Origin: Priapulus caudatus
Lineage: Eukaryota > Priapulida > Priapulimorpha > Priapulimorphida > Priapulidae
Reading direction: 5' to 3'
Length of the DNA stretch: 21,730 bases
Assembly: GCF_000485595.1 (NCBI RefSeq)
Contig: NW_014577546.1
Location: 8,008 to 29,737 of the forward strand
Position numbers and translations under genes: made by a program
Shown here: in pieces, positions 8,744 to 17,364 of the stretch
How the letters are laid out: every line of letters starts with the position of its first letter
Numbering within the stretch: position 1 is the stretch's first letter
The notes under the pieces: generated by a model
Told to the model about the DNA's origin: nothing
Databases searched by the model: none
What the model saw: the letters and a program-made list of their open reading frames with translations, nothing else

Positions 8744-9317
8744 CTTCGAGAAAAAAACTAACTGGGTAGAGGCATGCTCATGCAGAAACCGCCATTCCAC
8801 CTTTGCCCCATCACGTTACGGCTACAAGCAGGTTAATGCCTTCAGACGCCCCTCAAGGTCAGTGAGTGTGAAACGCAATCCCAGATTAGGCGCAAAATTC
8901 ACACGCAAGCCGAGCGGTTCGCGGCCGAATTCGCGATTAAGACGTTAGCGCCGCTGCCGTTCTGGTCACAGCCCCAGTGAGCACACAGCGGACGCACGAG
9001 GCCCGACGTGGCTCCCCTGGAGAAGGAACGGCGCGTGAAGTTTTAGCGGATCCGGCTACGACGTGGCCGTGTGGAATACGACACCACTGCACCACCGACA
9101 GCAATAATTAAGTTAATGCTCGGCTCGAACATTCTACTATCGCTACGATCGTTACGGTGAAAGTTGGCGTGTAAAAAAAACTCCAGCATGCGGGAAGGGG
9201 CGGGTAGTGGTGTTACTGTGGTTATCGTGCATCGAATGGTCGGAACAGCGCCGCGTCTCACCGCCGAGAACGTAGAAAGCGAGAGAACAAGAGAAACGTA
9301 GATAACGATTTATAGCG
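8744..9317. other. Intron between proline-rich exons, copy 1
   Basis: The sequence is shared with 18537-19064 and no exon is recognised. Copy 1 is longer by scattered insertions. It contains a conserved stretch around ACTATCGCTACGATCGTTAC, but conservation here only reflects the duplication and not selection. Confidence 0.6.
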
Positions 9318-9569
9318 CTTGCATAGTGCGGCAGGCAATCATCTGCCATCCGGCGGCAATCTTTGCGTGCTGGCCCGGGGGTCCATGTATGCCTCCCTGC
9401 GGGGTGATGCCTGACTGCGGGATGGTAATGCGCAGGCATTCCGTTCTGGCTGCGGCGTGTGGTGTACCGCCCGGGGGCGGGGTCTGGGGGACGTGGGGTA
9501 GCCGCATCGCATAGGCGCCTCACCGTTTTTGCCGGGTGATGGGTACGGGTGCGGGTGCCGGGGCATGCC
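9318..9569 (-). CDS. PBRM1: Polybromo proline-rich exon 1, copy 1 (frame-broken)
   Basis: This is the counterpart of the clean exon at 19065-19298 (HPHPYPHPQNGG...PPGQHARLPPGQ). Here it is about 18 bases longer, and the frame shifts several times. The donor region reads AAGCGCTATAAATCG instead of AAGGTATAAATCG, so the GT is lost. In the expected position for polybromo this exon would be needed, so a sequencing or assembly error is the simplest explanation. A decayed copy is the alternative. Confidence 0.65.
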
Positions 9570-9949
9570 CTACACGGTAGAGAGAAGAAAAAAAATACAG
9601 AAACAAAACAACGAAGAGGTGATGACACATCAAACGGCAAAAACCTCAAACTGCATGGCATGCGTTCATCGGTGCGGGGGGTCAGGCGACCGACATGACG
9701 CCGGCCCGCGATCTCCGACCGAGCGTGAAAATATAAATCGACGGCGACATACCGTCCACCCAAGTCACACCACGGTCAAACTACATCTGCTGCTTGCTCA
9801 GTGTGCGCGGGGTTGAAGCACCTCCGAGCCTAGCGACGCAATTGCCAAGAAATGTCATGCGGTACACCGTGCTCCGCGCAATGTGATTTTATTGATACTA
9901 CTGAACGCAACTCCCTACCGCACCTCTTCTCCATTCTTGAAATTCCTCC

Positions 9950-10075
9950 CCGCGCGCGCATACCCTTGTAGCGCGGGGTGCCATGGGGCCACCAAGGTTG
10001 CGCCGGCGACTCCCCTCGCCCCTTCTCCTCCTCCTCAGCCTCCCAGCACCGCGCATACTTGTAGCGGCGGGATGC
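9950..10075 (-). other. Reiterated exon-end/donor units, copy 1
   Basis: Two further copies of the end of the zinc-finger-like exon lie downstream of it on the minus strand. Both resemble CCGCCGCTACAAG followed by GTATGCG, with donor positions near 10058 and 9964 against the exon donor at 10169. In one frame they read QPHGIPPLQ and WPHGTPPLQ, echoing the PPLK end of the main exon. They could be small proline-rich exons, but upstream acceptors are poor and the intervening DNA is purine-rich. The same arrangement is found in copy 2. Confidence 0.5.
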
Positions 10076-10168
10076 CGTGGGGCTGCGCGGGCGGCTGCAG
10101 CGTTGACTGCCCCTCCACCCCCTCCCCACTCCCCCTCTCCCTTTCTGCCAACCCCCCCCTCGCAGTAC

Positions 10169-10432
10169 TTGAGCGGCGGGGGTGCCGTGGGCTGCGGCGG
10201 GGCGGCAGCAGCGGGCGGCCACCCAGGTTGCCAGGTGACTGCAGTTGCTTCGCGACGGCTGAAGTTGCGGCTGAGCTGCGCGTAGTTCACGCAGCGGCAG
10301 TTCGTGCGCATGTGCGTGTCCTTCACGTGCTTCATGATGCGCTGGATGTTCGGGAACGGCCTGCGGAACACGGCGAAGATCAGTCGTGAAGGTCGAGGCA
10401 CCGAGCAACGCACACACGACAGTCCTGGTCGG
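10169..10432 (-). CDS. PBRM1: Polybromo Cys/His zinc-finger-like exon, copy 1
   Basis: On the minus strand an open frame begins after GACCAG with D-C-R/L-V-C and then reads RRPFPNIQRIMKHVKDTHMR, followed by NYAQLSRNF and a Pro/Ala-rich tail ending PPPLK before a GTACTGCG donor. The C-x2-C pair and the H-x4-H in KHVKDTH look like a C2H2-type zinc-binding unit with a long spacer. It sits after the HMG box. I believe some invertebrate polybromo proteins carry C2H2 fingers and the human protein lacks one, but I have not checked this. The second half is frame-clean in copy 1 and broken in copy 2; the Cys end needs a frame correction in both. Confidence 0.6.
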
Positions 10433-10779
10433 CGCGCATAAGTACCAACCAGAGTTGGTTGTCAGAACCATTATTATAGTCTTAATGTGAATTTTGTATT
10501 TTTTAATTTGGCTTTTAAAAGCTAGTACCTGTACGCATAAACCGTCTGCTTGATTCTCTTGGCAGTCCCCTTCCAATAACACATGGTATCGTTTTCTGAG
10601 GGAACAAACACATTAAAACATTCTCACGGCGAATGAAAACCTGCGTGAGGTATGACATACGACCTATGACAGAAAAGCCGTATGACACGTCACTTACCAA
10701 GTTACTGGCTTTAGCCATTTTCTACCCGGGCGACCATTTTTTAAAAATTTCATAGCATATACTTTCATGTTCCAACACC
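10433..10779. other. Intron with a possible 24-nt microexon, copy 1
   Basis: Shared with 20160-20542. On the minus strand GGGTAG is followed by AAAATGGCTAAAGCC, codons for K-M-A-K-A-S-N-L, then a consensus donor GTAAGTG (donor at 10697). It could be a 24-nt exon or an alternative first exon with a good Kozak context. No counterpart in polybromo is known to me, so I do not annotate it as coding. Confidence 0.3.
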
Positions 10780-11690
10780 AGGGCCTGTGCCACACCACAC
10801 CACACCCTGCACCCTACTGCGTCCTGCGCTACATCCCATGTCAGCGCACGACCAACGCCACACCCACATGCGTACCCAACATCCCTCCACACACGCAATC
10901 CCCGTGCACAGCCCCTTACGACAACGCGCCCCACCCCGCCGCCCGCGCCTCCCGACCCACCGCGCTGCAACGGCCCTAACCCCGCGCCGCATGTCCCACC
11001 CGCGTGTCCTGCACTACGCCAACAGCCGCGTACCAGCGCCCCACCTCCGCGCCACATGCCCACCCCGCGTCCTGCACCCCACCGGCCGCGTTCCGCCCCT
11101 ACCCCCGCTGCCCCCCCCCGCACCCGCACGCCACAGGAACCCCGCCTCGCCCCACCCGCCGACGTCGGCACGCACCCACACCGCGTCCCGCACCCCACCC
11201 GCCGCGTCGGCACGGGCCGCCCCAACCGCGTCCGCCCCACTCCGCGTCGCAGACGCCCAACCATGCGTTCCGCCCGCACCTGCGTCGCACGCACGCGCCA
11301 AGCTGCGTCCCCCGCCCCCACCCAACCCCACCTCCGCGCACGCAGCGCACCCAACCCGCGCCCCGCCCCACTCACGCATCGCACAGGCCTCCACCCTGCG
11401 TATCGCCCCCCACCTGCGTGCCACACGCCCCTACAGCCGCCCCAACCCCGGCCGCACGCCACTGCGCCGCCGCGCGTCCTGCACGCCCCGCCCCCGCGCC
11501 CACCGCCAGTGCCACAACCCCCCCCTCTGCGCCACCCCGCATCCTGCACCCCACCCCTGGGCCCGCGTTTGCATCGTCCCACGCCCCACGCCCACCCGGG
11601 TGTCCAGCGTCCCGCGCCCAACCGCGTCGCCTCGCACGCTGCCGACAGGCTGCAGGTGGCCGTTCATTCTGCGAGTCGAGCGTTTGGACG
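10780..11690. repeat. GC-rich degenerate repeat / VNTR, copy 1
   Basis: One or two units of the about 80-bp VNTR seen in copy 2 (GCGCTACATCCCATGTCA...) are followed by several hundred bases of C-rich sequence. The latter is built from variants of CCGCGTCCTGCACCCCACC. Large open frames on both strands are Pro/Arg/Gly-rich artefacts of this composition. It lies in the intron between the HMG box and the zinc-finger-like exon. Confidence 0.75.
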
Positions 11691-11783
11691 TAGCTCGATG
11701 AATCCTGCTGGATTCCTCAAAACCTGAAGTCGCATCGCTGGCAGCAGACTACTTGCGTGCGACGCCACCTCCGCCCGGTCCCG

Positions 11784-12075
11784 GGTGCATGATCTAGCGA
11801 GCAAGGGGAGGAAGAAGATCTGCACACGTCCGCCACGGAGGAGGAGGAGGGAGGAGGGAAAGAGCCATGCGAATGAGACTGAGGTGATAGAGCACGGTAG
11901 ATCGAGGCCCGGGTGCAGGATCTAAGAGCAAGGAGGAAGAGATATGCACACGGTCGCCGCACGGAGGAGGATGAGGCAAGAGGAGAGGAGGAGCGAGGAA
12001 GAGCATATATAAAGTGAGATGATAGAGCACGACAGAGCCTGGTGCAGGAATCTACGGCAAGTGAGGAGGAGAGAA
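11784..12075. repeat. About 130-bp tandem repeat, 2.3 units
   Basis: Units start at about 11784, 11910 and 12042 with CGGGTGCATGATCTA, CGGGTGCAGGATCTA and CTGGTGCAGGAATCTA. Each continues with GCAAGGAGGAAGA, GCACACG, CCGC-CGGAGGAGG and GATAGAGCACG. Intronic, no coding potential. Confidence 0.85.
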
Positions 12076-12358
12076 ACGAGACCGCGATAGAGACGAAGTC
12101 GGCTATATTGTCACTGTCTATACGACATAGTGCATGAAATTGACGTTGCAATACGGCACTGATATGTAAAATGATATGTTAGAATGAATGTACGTTTAAC
12201 TAACCTTAGTATGCTGCAAAGAGGGTGTGTAATATATATATATATATAATATACCTAGTATTATATATAATAAGTGAGAAAGCCCTGGCAGACATTGCCA
12301 GTCCACCTAGCTGTAAGGCACCGACGTACCTTCGTACGCTTGTAAGGGTAGCACCTAC

Positions 12359-12494
12359 TGTGGAAGGGCACGCTGCGGGCGGCCCGCCGTCACCGTACAG
12401 CGCCTCCATCTCGGCCCTTAGGAACGCCTCCACCATCACCATGCGCTCGAAGTCCTCCATAGCCAGCCTCTGAGTCGCATCCAGGCTGCGGCCA
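12359..12494 (-). CDS. PBRM1: Polybromo HMG box, second exon
   Basis: Acceptor GGATTACAG is followed by TGG (Trp), then RSLDATQRLAMEDFERM and VMVEAFLRAEMEALYG. This matches the second half of the PBRM1 HMG box, where EWRNL is followed by a helical Lys/Glu-rich segment. One extra C after TGG has to be ignored to keep the frame, which I attribute to sequence error. The Trp is the conserved core residue of HMG boxes. The 3' end is uncertain: donors CACA|GTAGGT (used here) or an earlier GGTGACGG at about 12391 are both possible. In PBAF this domain is thought to help bind nucleosomal DNA. Confidence 0.7.
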
Positions 12495-12601
12495 CTGTAA
12501 TCCGGCGAGCAAGGAGAGAGAGAGAGTGAGTCACGGCGCGCGGTGTGCGCCGGCGAGGTATGCATTAACCCCTGTAGGCAAGACGCCACCCTCTTCTACA
12601 C

Positions 12602-12610
12602 GTTAGAGAG

Positions 12611-12651
<41 letters not shown>

Positions 12652-12654
12652 GAG

Positions 12655-12702
<48 letters not shown>

Positions 12703-12757
12703 AGAGAGAGAAGAAGAGAGAGGAGAGAGAGAGAGAGAGAGATACAACAAGAGGAGA

Positions 12758-12809
<52 letters not shown>

Positions 12810-12830
12810 AGAGAGAGAGAGACGAGAGAG

Positions 12831-12888
<58 letters not shown>

Positions 12889-12894
12889 ACAGAG
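12602..12894. repeat. GA microsatellite in the HMG-box intron
   Basis: About 290 bp of nearly pure (GA)n with occasional AGAAG and GGG interruptions lie between the two HMG-box exons, 26 bases from the donor of the first. The Arg-Glu open frames over it are artefacts. Confidence 0.95.
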
Positions 12895-12919
12895 AAGTTA
12901 TTGGATGGCGCTCTCCTAC

Positions 12920-13060
12920 CTCCCTGTCAACACGTCTTTGCCTGATCTCCGACGCGTCTGGATAGGTGAATCGTCAACATTGCTTGCGGTTCTCGGCCGC
13001 GAACATATGTAGCCGCTAGCAGACTTCGCTCATGCCGATCTTACTGACTCGCGCTCACGC
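12920..13060 (-). CDS. PBRM1: Polybromo HMG box, first exon (with indels)
   Basis: After acceptor GCGTTGCAG the minus strand encodes SKIGMSE, then S-G-Y, MFAAENRKQ, YPDAS, and EIRQRRVDRE before donor GAG|GTAGGA. These pieces, read in three frames, match the order SGY-LF--E-R, HPD-S, E-SR-V--EW of the PBRM1 HMG box, and the next exon starts with the expected Trp. At least two single-base indels interrupt the frame (one just before the SGY codons and one after MFAAENRKQ). Position after BAH2 fits. Sequence error is more likely than decay because the flanking exons are conserved. Confidence 0.65.
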
Positions 13061-13109
13061 CTGCAACGCACCAGCCAGGGCTCAGTATCACAACAGTCGA
13101 GAAGCACAC

Positions 13110-13320
13110 ACACACACAACACATTCACCAATGCGATCACTAAGTTTTCACTAGTGAAACTGACTGTTCACTTATTTGATCAGCTGTTCACGACAGTTCT
13201 GTTTTCACTGATAGTTCATTTCACTGTTCTCAAGTCGACCACTAGTTCCCCTAGTTGTTCAGTTAGTCAATACTAAGTTCGCTGTTCTGATTGTTCACGT
13301 CAGCGATTACTAGCCTCAAC
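13110..13320. repeat. Degenerate TTCACTGTTC-type repeat
   Basis: There are many short copies of CACTGTTCA, ACTAGTTC, TGTTCACG and related words at irregular 14-25 base spacing. Probably an eroded minisatellite in the intron before the HMG box. Confidence 0.6.
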
Positions 13321-13486
13321 ACATTGCTGACACAACCAAGGCCAAAATCCACGCACGGAGTTTATTAGACAGGAATTGTTTAAGACCACAAAGCAAGATT
13401 GCTTGCGTGCCAGATTAATGACAGGAACCCGAAATTGACAGGCTGGAACCCGGAAAACCGGAATCCGAAATCTGTTAATATTTCAC

Positions 13487-13696
13487 GTGGACTCATCGAG
13501 CCATGGACGGGAGAGGCGGGGGTTCCCATCGGCGTGCCGCTGTTGAGAGTTGGGGAGATCGGCGCTGCCGTCTGCGCTCTCCGCCATCGAATATGTCTCC
13601 GTCTTCAATCAGCCTCCTCCCCACTCCTCCCCGCGCCTGCGCCAGAGCGGTGACGGCTCCTCCCCCCCCCCCTTGCCCGCGCGAGAGGATCGCCGA
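13487..13696 (-). CDS. Probable polybromo linker exon
   Basis: The exon lies between the end of BAH2 and the HMG box, where polybromo has an acidic to Ser/Pro-rich linker. Acceptor TTATAATACAG precedes it. One frame gives LIEDGDIFDGGE; after a frame shift another gives ISPTLNSGTPMGTPASPV and HGSMSP, ending at a possible CAC|GTGAAAT donor. Composition and position fit, but there is no alignable domain and the frame must shift, so this is tentative. A G-run at about 13671 (CCCCCCCCCC on plus) is a likely place for a length error. Confidence 0.4.
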
Positions 13697-13944
13697 CTGT
13701 ATTATAACACTTGTGGCCGTGCACACGGCAAAGCGGTTATAACTGTACGCTACACAGTAAGAAAGCCCGCCCGTGACAGCCGTCGCTCCTAACTATAACA
13801 CTATGAATTATAGGTTGTAACTGAAACTATCAACACAACTATGAATGCTACAAACTCAAAATTATGAATTTTTTTTTTTTTTTTACAATAAATAAATATT
13901 TAAAGGTCCCCTATAGCAGACTATAAATCTATAACATGTAAGAG
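13697..13944. other. Intron with poly-T run
   Basis: AT-rich intron sequence with 16 consecutive T at 13869-13884, followed by ACAATAAATAAATA. On the minus strand this would be a poly-A tract and could be the tail of an old retroposon, but no body is recognised. Confidence 0.4.
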
Positions 13945-14822
13945 CCCACAGCTACAGCTCTAGCTTACACACCACGACCCACAGCCTACAGGCTTCTAGC
14001 TACACCCACACCCACACTACAGCTCTTACCTACACCACACCCACACTACGCAGCTCTAGCTGACACACCACACCACGCTTAACAACGCTCTAGCTACACC
14101 CACACCCACAGCTCGCTCAGTAGCTACAGCCAGCCACACACCCACAGCCTACAGCTCTAGCTACAAGACCCACACCTGCCCCCGCTTACAGCTCTAGCTA
14201 CACCCACCGCAGCATCAGCTCATAGCTACAGTCCCACACCCACAGCTACAGGCTCTAGCTAAGCAGAGAGCCGGCGACCGCGACGCCGACGACCGTCGCA
14301 GCAGCTACAGCTCTAGCTACACCCACACCCACAGCTACAGCTCCTACTACAGGCCCCACGACCGAAGACGAAGCTACAGCTCTAGACTACACCCACACCA
14401 GCTATGCACAGCTCTCAGCTTACAAGCACCCACGCGCCCACAGCTACAGGCTTAGCTACACCGAGCCCACACCCCGCCCCACGCGCAGCTACAGCTCCGT
14501 AGCTACAGTACCCCACAGCCCCCAGCTAGCAGCCTGCTAGGCTACACACCCACACCCGACAGCTCAGCTTAGCTACAGACCCACACCCGCACAGCTACAG
14601 CTCTAGCTACACCGCCCCCACCACGAGCTAGAAGCACAGCTCTAAGCGTATCCAGCGCCACACCCCACAGCTACAGCTCTAGCTAACAAGCACCCACACC
14701 CCACCAGAGCTCACCAGCTCTATGCTACAGCCCGGGCCACAACCAGCGGCACTACTAGCTACCTAAGCTACACCCACACCCACAGCTACAGCTCTACTAC
14801 ACCCAACACCCACAGCTACACG
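13945..14822. repeat. About 30-bp AGCTACAGCTCTAGCTACAC minisatellite
   Basis: Roughly 27-30 units of CCACACCCACAG followed by CTACAGCTCTAGCTACA fill the intron between BAH2 exon 3 and the linker exon. Units are scrambled by frequent one-base insertions and losses, as in the 4745-5625 array. No open frame persists through it. Confidence 0.9.
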
Positions 14823-14855
14823 CCGCGGACGACCGTGACAGAGTTAACGTCGGAC

Positions 14856-15096
14856 CGCCCGACGGTGGCGGCGACAGAGGGGTAATGCACCCTTCCTGCG
14901 GCAGGACGACGGCCTGCCTGAAGTAGTAGCGTCTCGTCGTCGGTGACGCTGCGGAGGGGCGACACCTTCGCGGCGCCGGCTTGATCGCCTCTTCAGCAGC
15001 TTGGCGTATAGCCGCTCAGCGCCCTCCTGGTAGCCGACGAGGTCGCACACCGTACACGTCCCCGCTGCTCGGCTTCACAGCCTCCGTCGGAGCGCA
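14856..15096 (-). CDS. PBRM1: Polybromo BAH2, third exon (with indels)
   Basis: Acceptor TTGCCCTGCAG is followed by C-A-P-T-E-A-V, then VCDLVGYQEGAERLYAKLLK, and after frame shifts SVTDDE and YYFRQAVVLPQEG. This tracks the end of the second BAH domain of PBRM1 (SCRPTE, LLCESRY, DDE-YYFRKP-V-Q). It completes the bromo-adjacent homology fold, which mediates chromatin contacts. At least two or three indels are needed to join the pieces. The donor is not clear; GCG|GTCCGACG near 14855 is used here. Confidence 0.75.
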
Positions 15097-15497
15097 CTGC
15101 AGGGCAAACAAACACAAGAACATCCATCCGGCGTGAGCACGCCGTAACTGAATGCGTAAAACAATGTGATAGCGTATAGTAATGAAGTTATATAGAATAT
15201 GGGCTATTCTATATACCTATAGTATAATATATATTCACACCATGATATTGAGATTATATTCCATACGATAAACTCCAAGAATAGGTTACACAATAGGCAA
15301 TCAACTGTCTCCGCCGCCTGACCTCGTCACCGGGCCAATCCCTGACCCCCAGTCACCCGGCCCCCCGGGGCCGATCACCGAGCTCGTCGGGCCCGACCGC
15401 CCCCCGCACCCGTCACCGCCCATCATGCTCCGCAGACCGCCCCCCGCCTCTCCCCGCGCACTCACGGCCCCGCGACCCTCCTCCGGCACTGCCTCAC
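15097..15497. other. Intron between BAH2 exons 2 and 3
   Basis: The part next to exon 3 is AT-rich (15120-15300) and the rest is C-rich (15310-15490). The long open frame over the C-rich part on the minus strand is compositional and shows no domain. Confidence 0.5.
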
Positions 15498-15707
15498 AAC
15501 ATGAGTTTGTAGTCAGCGGTAATGAGAGGCACGGCCCAGACTTGCCCGTGATGCTCAGCATGGGTTCGTGTCTCGACGAGCTGGAGGAAACACCTCTCCC
15601 CTGATGTAGAACATACTTTGGCGAGCATCCGCCCACTCGCACTCAGCACCCCCCCGGCTCCGCCGGTGGACTGAACCCACGGGCCGCCGTGGAAGGAGGG
15701 TCCGCCG
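15498..15707 (-). CDS. PBRM1: Polybromo BAH2, second exon (with indels)
   Basis: After acceptor TCGTTGACAG the minus strand contains PSFHGGPWVQ, then in shifted frames MFYIRGEVF and NPMLSITGK, and finally ITADYKLM before donor GTT|GTGAGG. This follows the middle of PBRM1 BAH2: the YFYGPIFIHPEET block, then MFYKKEVFLS, then CP(M)-ILGKC and the SFKDFLSC block. Several single-base insertions (for example in GGCGGCCCGTGGGTTC) break the frame. Codon-scale similarity persists across all breaks, which argues for sequence error in a live exon. Confidence 0.7.
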
Positions 15708-16531
15708 CTGTCAACGACAATACGAAACAATATCACCGCGATGATGACCGATGTTAACCGCCGGCGGGCGCCGGGCAGCGTCGCCCGCACCCCCCGCCGG
15801 AGAACGAATGTCACCGAGCGCACGACAAATGTCCGCCCCCATATACTAATCGCCTGGGATAATCTACTAAGACAAACCGTCTACAATAACTCGAAAAAGC
15901 TCGTTAGGTACCACGCCATCGACAAGAACCCCGGCGGGCTGATAACAGTGGCCAAGATCGAGGCTAAATTGTCCAGGGCCGCCGTTTCAAGGCAACAAAA
16001 ATTTGATCTTAACTTAAGTCTTAACATTAAACATTTCTCCTAGACCGTCGACATCACTGTTGTTTCGTGATTGTTATGAGGAAATCGTGCTACGATTTTT
16101 CAATGTCTCCGTAAACTTACGCAGCATTGTCTGTCAACGGTCTATAGAGAAAAAGTTAATAGTTAAACTAATGTAGCCGCCCAATTTTGTGTCTGAACAA
16201 CGGCCCGCACCTGGTTGCACGTGATGAGGCACATTTTACAGCACACGTGCCCAAGCATAACTAATCTTTTATGTGAAAGCTAGACTTTCAAAAAAACCGT
16301 TGTACCTGCAGCGTTTAGAAGAAATCACACCGTGTAATCAACGTCCATAGTCTTCAGAGTAGTGGGCACGATATATTATACCGCACACAAGTCAACTCTC
16401 AAGAGGGTTGACTTACTGCTTTATATATATATCTCGCCCCTCCCTCTCTTCTCTAAATCCTCTCTCTATAATAGTATAATACATAAAATAGTATATATAT
16501 ACTCAGGAGGCGCAGCAGCGAACCACGTCAC
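15708..16531. other. Intron between BAH2 exons 1 and 2
   Basis: No polybromo exon is seen here. A 100-codon plus-strand frame at 15741-16043 lacks any recognisable domain. A small inverted-repeat element lies at 16041-16144. The stretch 16360-16500 is AT-rich with a CT-rich patch at 16436-16466. Confidence 0.45.
16041..16144. mobile_element. Possible 100-bp MITE with TA target site
   Basis: A 13-bp terminal inverted repeat, TAGACCGTCGACA (16041-16053) with its near-perfect complement at 16132-16144, encloses about 78 bp. Flanking TA dinucleotides at both ends fit a Tc1/mariner-type target duplication. An inner hairpin, AAATCGT-gct-ACGATTT, lies at about 16082-16098. It has no coding capacity. 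A single copy in the window cannot prove mobility. Confidence 0.4.
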
Positions 16532-16696
16532 CTGCTGGTGCCGGTCCCACATTTCGTCTATGCGAGCGATGTAGGGTCGCTCGCTCTCCGAGCGCACATA
16601 CACGCAGTCACCCAGCTTGAACGTGCCCAGCGGAATGTTGTACTGGTCGTAGTAGCTGCAACCCTCGTCCGGGTTCGCAACGTTGCACGACACGTT
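16532..16696 (-). CDS. PBRM1: Polybromo BAH2, first exon
   Basis: This exon is frame-clean, 165 nt (55 codons), phase 0 at both ends. Acceptor CGTTGCAG precedes AACGTGTCG and donor CAG|GTGACG follows. It encodes NPDEGCSYYDQYN, then GTFKLGDCVYVRS and RPYIARIDEMWD. That is the start of the second BAH domain: the Y(Y/F)-Q entry, the KxGDCV(Y/F)(V/I) strand and the RIxxxW strand all match vertebrate PBRM1. A frame running past the donor (VTWFAAAPPEY) is intron read-through. Confidence 0.93.
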
Positions 16697-16794
16697 CTGC
16701 AACGAAACGGACGCAGGATCATTGTTACCGTCGATGACAACAGATGCGACAAGACTTTCGAATTGACGGAAGAGAAGGAAAGGACTCGAATTCT

Positions 16795-17010
16795 TACACG
16801 ATCTGAAATCTTGACGTGAATTCTAATTAAATACAAATTGTTTCCTAGGAATTCCTCGTTGCTGTTTAGCCACATATCGTCAGAACTCTTACATGAATTT
16901 GTTAATAAATTTATTTTTATGAAAACTCTTTACATGATCTGAAATTTTTACATGAATTTTTTAACACAAATTATTTCTTGTAGGTATTCGTTGTTATTTA
17001 GCCACGTGTC
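16795..17010. repeat. Two-unit tandem duplication, about 130-bp period
   Basis: Unit 1 (16795-16888) and unit 2 (about 16926-17010) share the ordered words TTACAYGATCTGAAAT, ACRTGAATT, ACAAATTRTTTC, GAATTCCTCGTTGCTGTTTA or its ATTCGTTGTTATTTA variant, and GCCAC. Divergence is by substitution, unlike the indel noise elsewhere, so this is a genuine old duplication in the BAH1-BAH2 intron. Confidence 0.8.
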
Positions 17011-17126
17011 TTTTTAAACCTGGATTTGACCTTTTTTTTGCAAAGTAGTATTAGACGAGAACATATGACAGAAGGGTTCGCACACCGCACCCCCTCGCAC
17101 TCCCCTGCTACACTGGCGCCACCTAC

Positions 17127-17354
17127 CGGTCGGTCCTTGTCGATGATCATGAACTCTCCGTGGAAGCCGCTCGCGTCGTAGGCCTTCTTCGGAGCGAAGA
17201 CGGACGGGACGCGCGTCGGCACCAGGGGGCAGTCGCGGGCGACGACGACGACGTGCGGGTTGACGGGCGCTTGCCACTTCTTGATTGGCTTGAAGCTGCG
17301 GCTCTTGACGCTGTAGCGTGACTCGCAGACGAACACGTCCTTGTCTTGGAAGCC
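17127..17354 (-). CDS. PBRM1: Polybromo BAH1, last exon, and linker to BAH2
   Basis: This exon is frame-clean, 228 nt (76 codons), phase 0 at both ends. Acceptor CCTCGCAG precedes GGCTTCCAAG; donor CCG|GTAGGT follows GACAAGGACCGA. The peptide starts GFQDKDVFVCESRYSVKSRS, continues FKPIKKW, then ARDCPLVPTRVPSVFA. It matches the end of PBRM1 BAH1 almost residue for residue in the DVFVCESRYS-K--SFK-IK-W segment and the RD-PL---RV-SVFA segment. The remainder (KKAYDASGFHGEF...) is the linker, shorter than the acidic linker in human PBRM1. Confidence 0.95.
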
Positions 17355-17364
17355 CTGCGAGGCG

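Larger units (their letters stand above)
8215..11700 (-). repeat. Duplicated polybromo segment, copy 1
   Basis: This direct repeat is shared with 18150-21730. Matching landmarks in order include GTAAAGTCTAGAC (8526 and 18336), the proline-rich exons, CATCGAATGGTCGGAACAGC (9229 and 18983), GTAGAGAGAAGAAAAAAAAT, the zinc-finger-like exon, TTATTATAGTCTTAATGTGA (10471 and 20200), the GGTATCGTTTTCTGAGG word and the VNTR. Copy 1 is in the expected place for these exons, between the HMG box and the C-terminal exon. The two copies differ mostly by single-base indels. The right end is uncertain because the window stops before copy 2 ends. Confidence 0.9.

Noticed and set aside
10722-11701. About 300-codon frames on both strands rich in Pro/Arg/Gly
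   Set aside because: High GC removes stop codons in all frames, and the sequence is a degenerate repeat; the frames do not persist in the duplicate copy.
12543-12965. Arg/Glu repeat frame resembling an RE-rich splicing protein
   Set aside because: Direct translation of the (GA)n microsatellite.
15741-16043. 100-codon plus-strand frame (contains AWDNLLRQTVYNN)
   Set aside because: It overlaps the acceptor side of a polybromo exon, has no recognised domain, and ends at a possible MITE; too little to call a gene.
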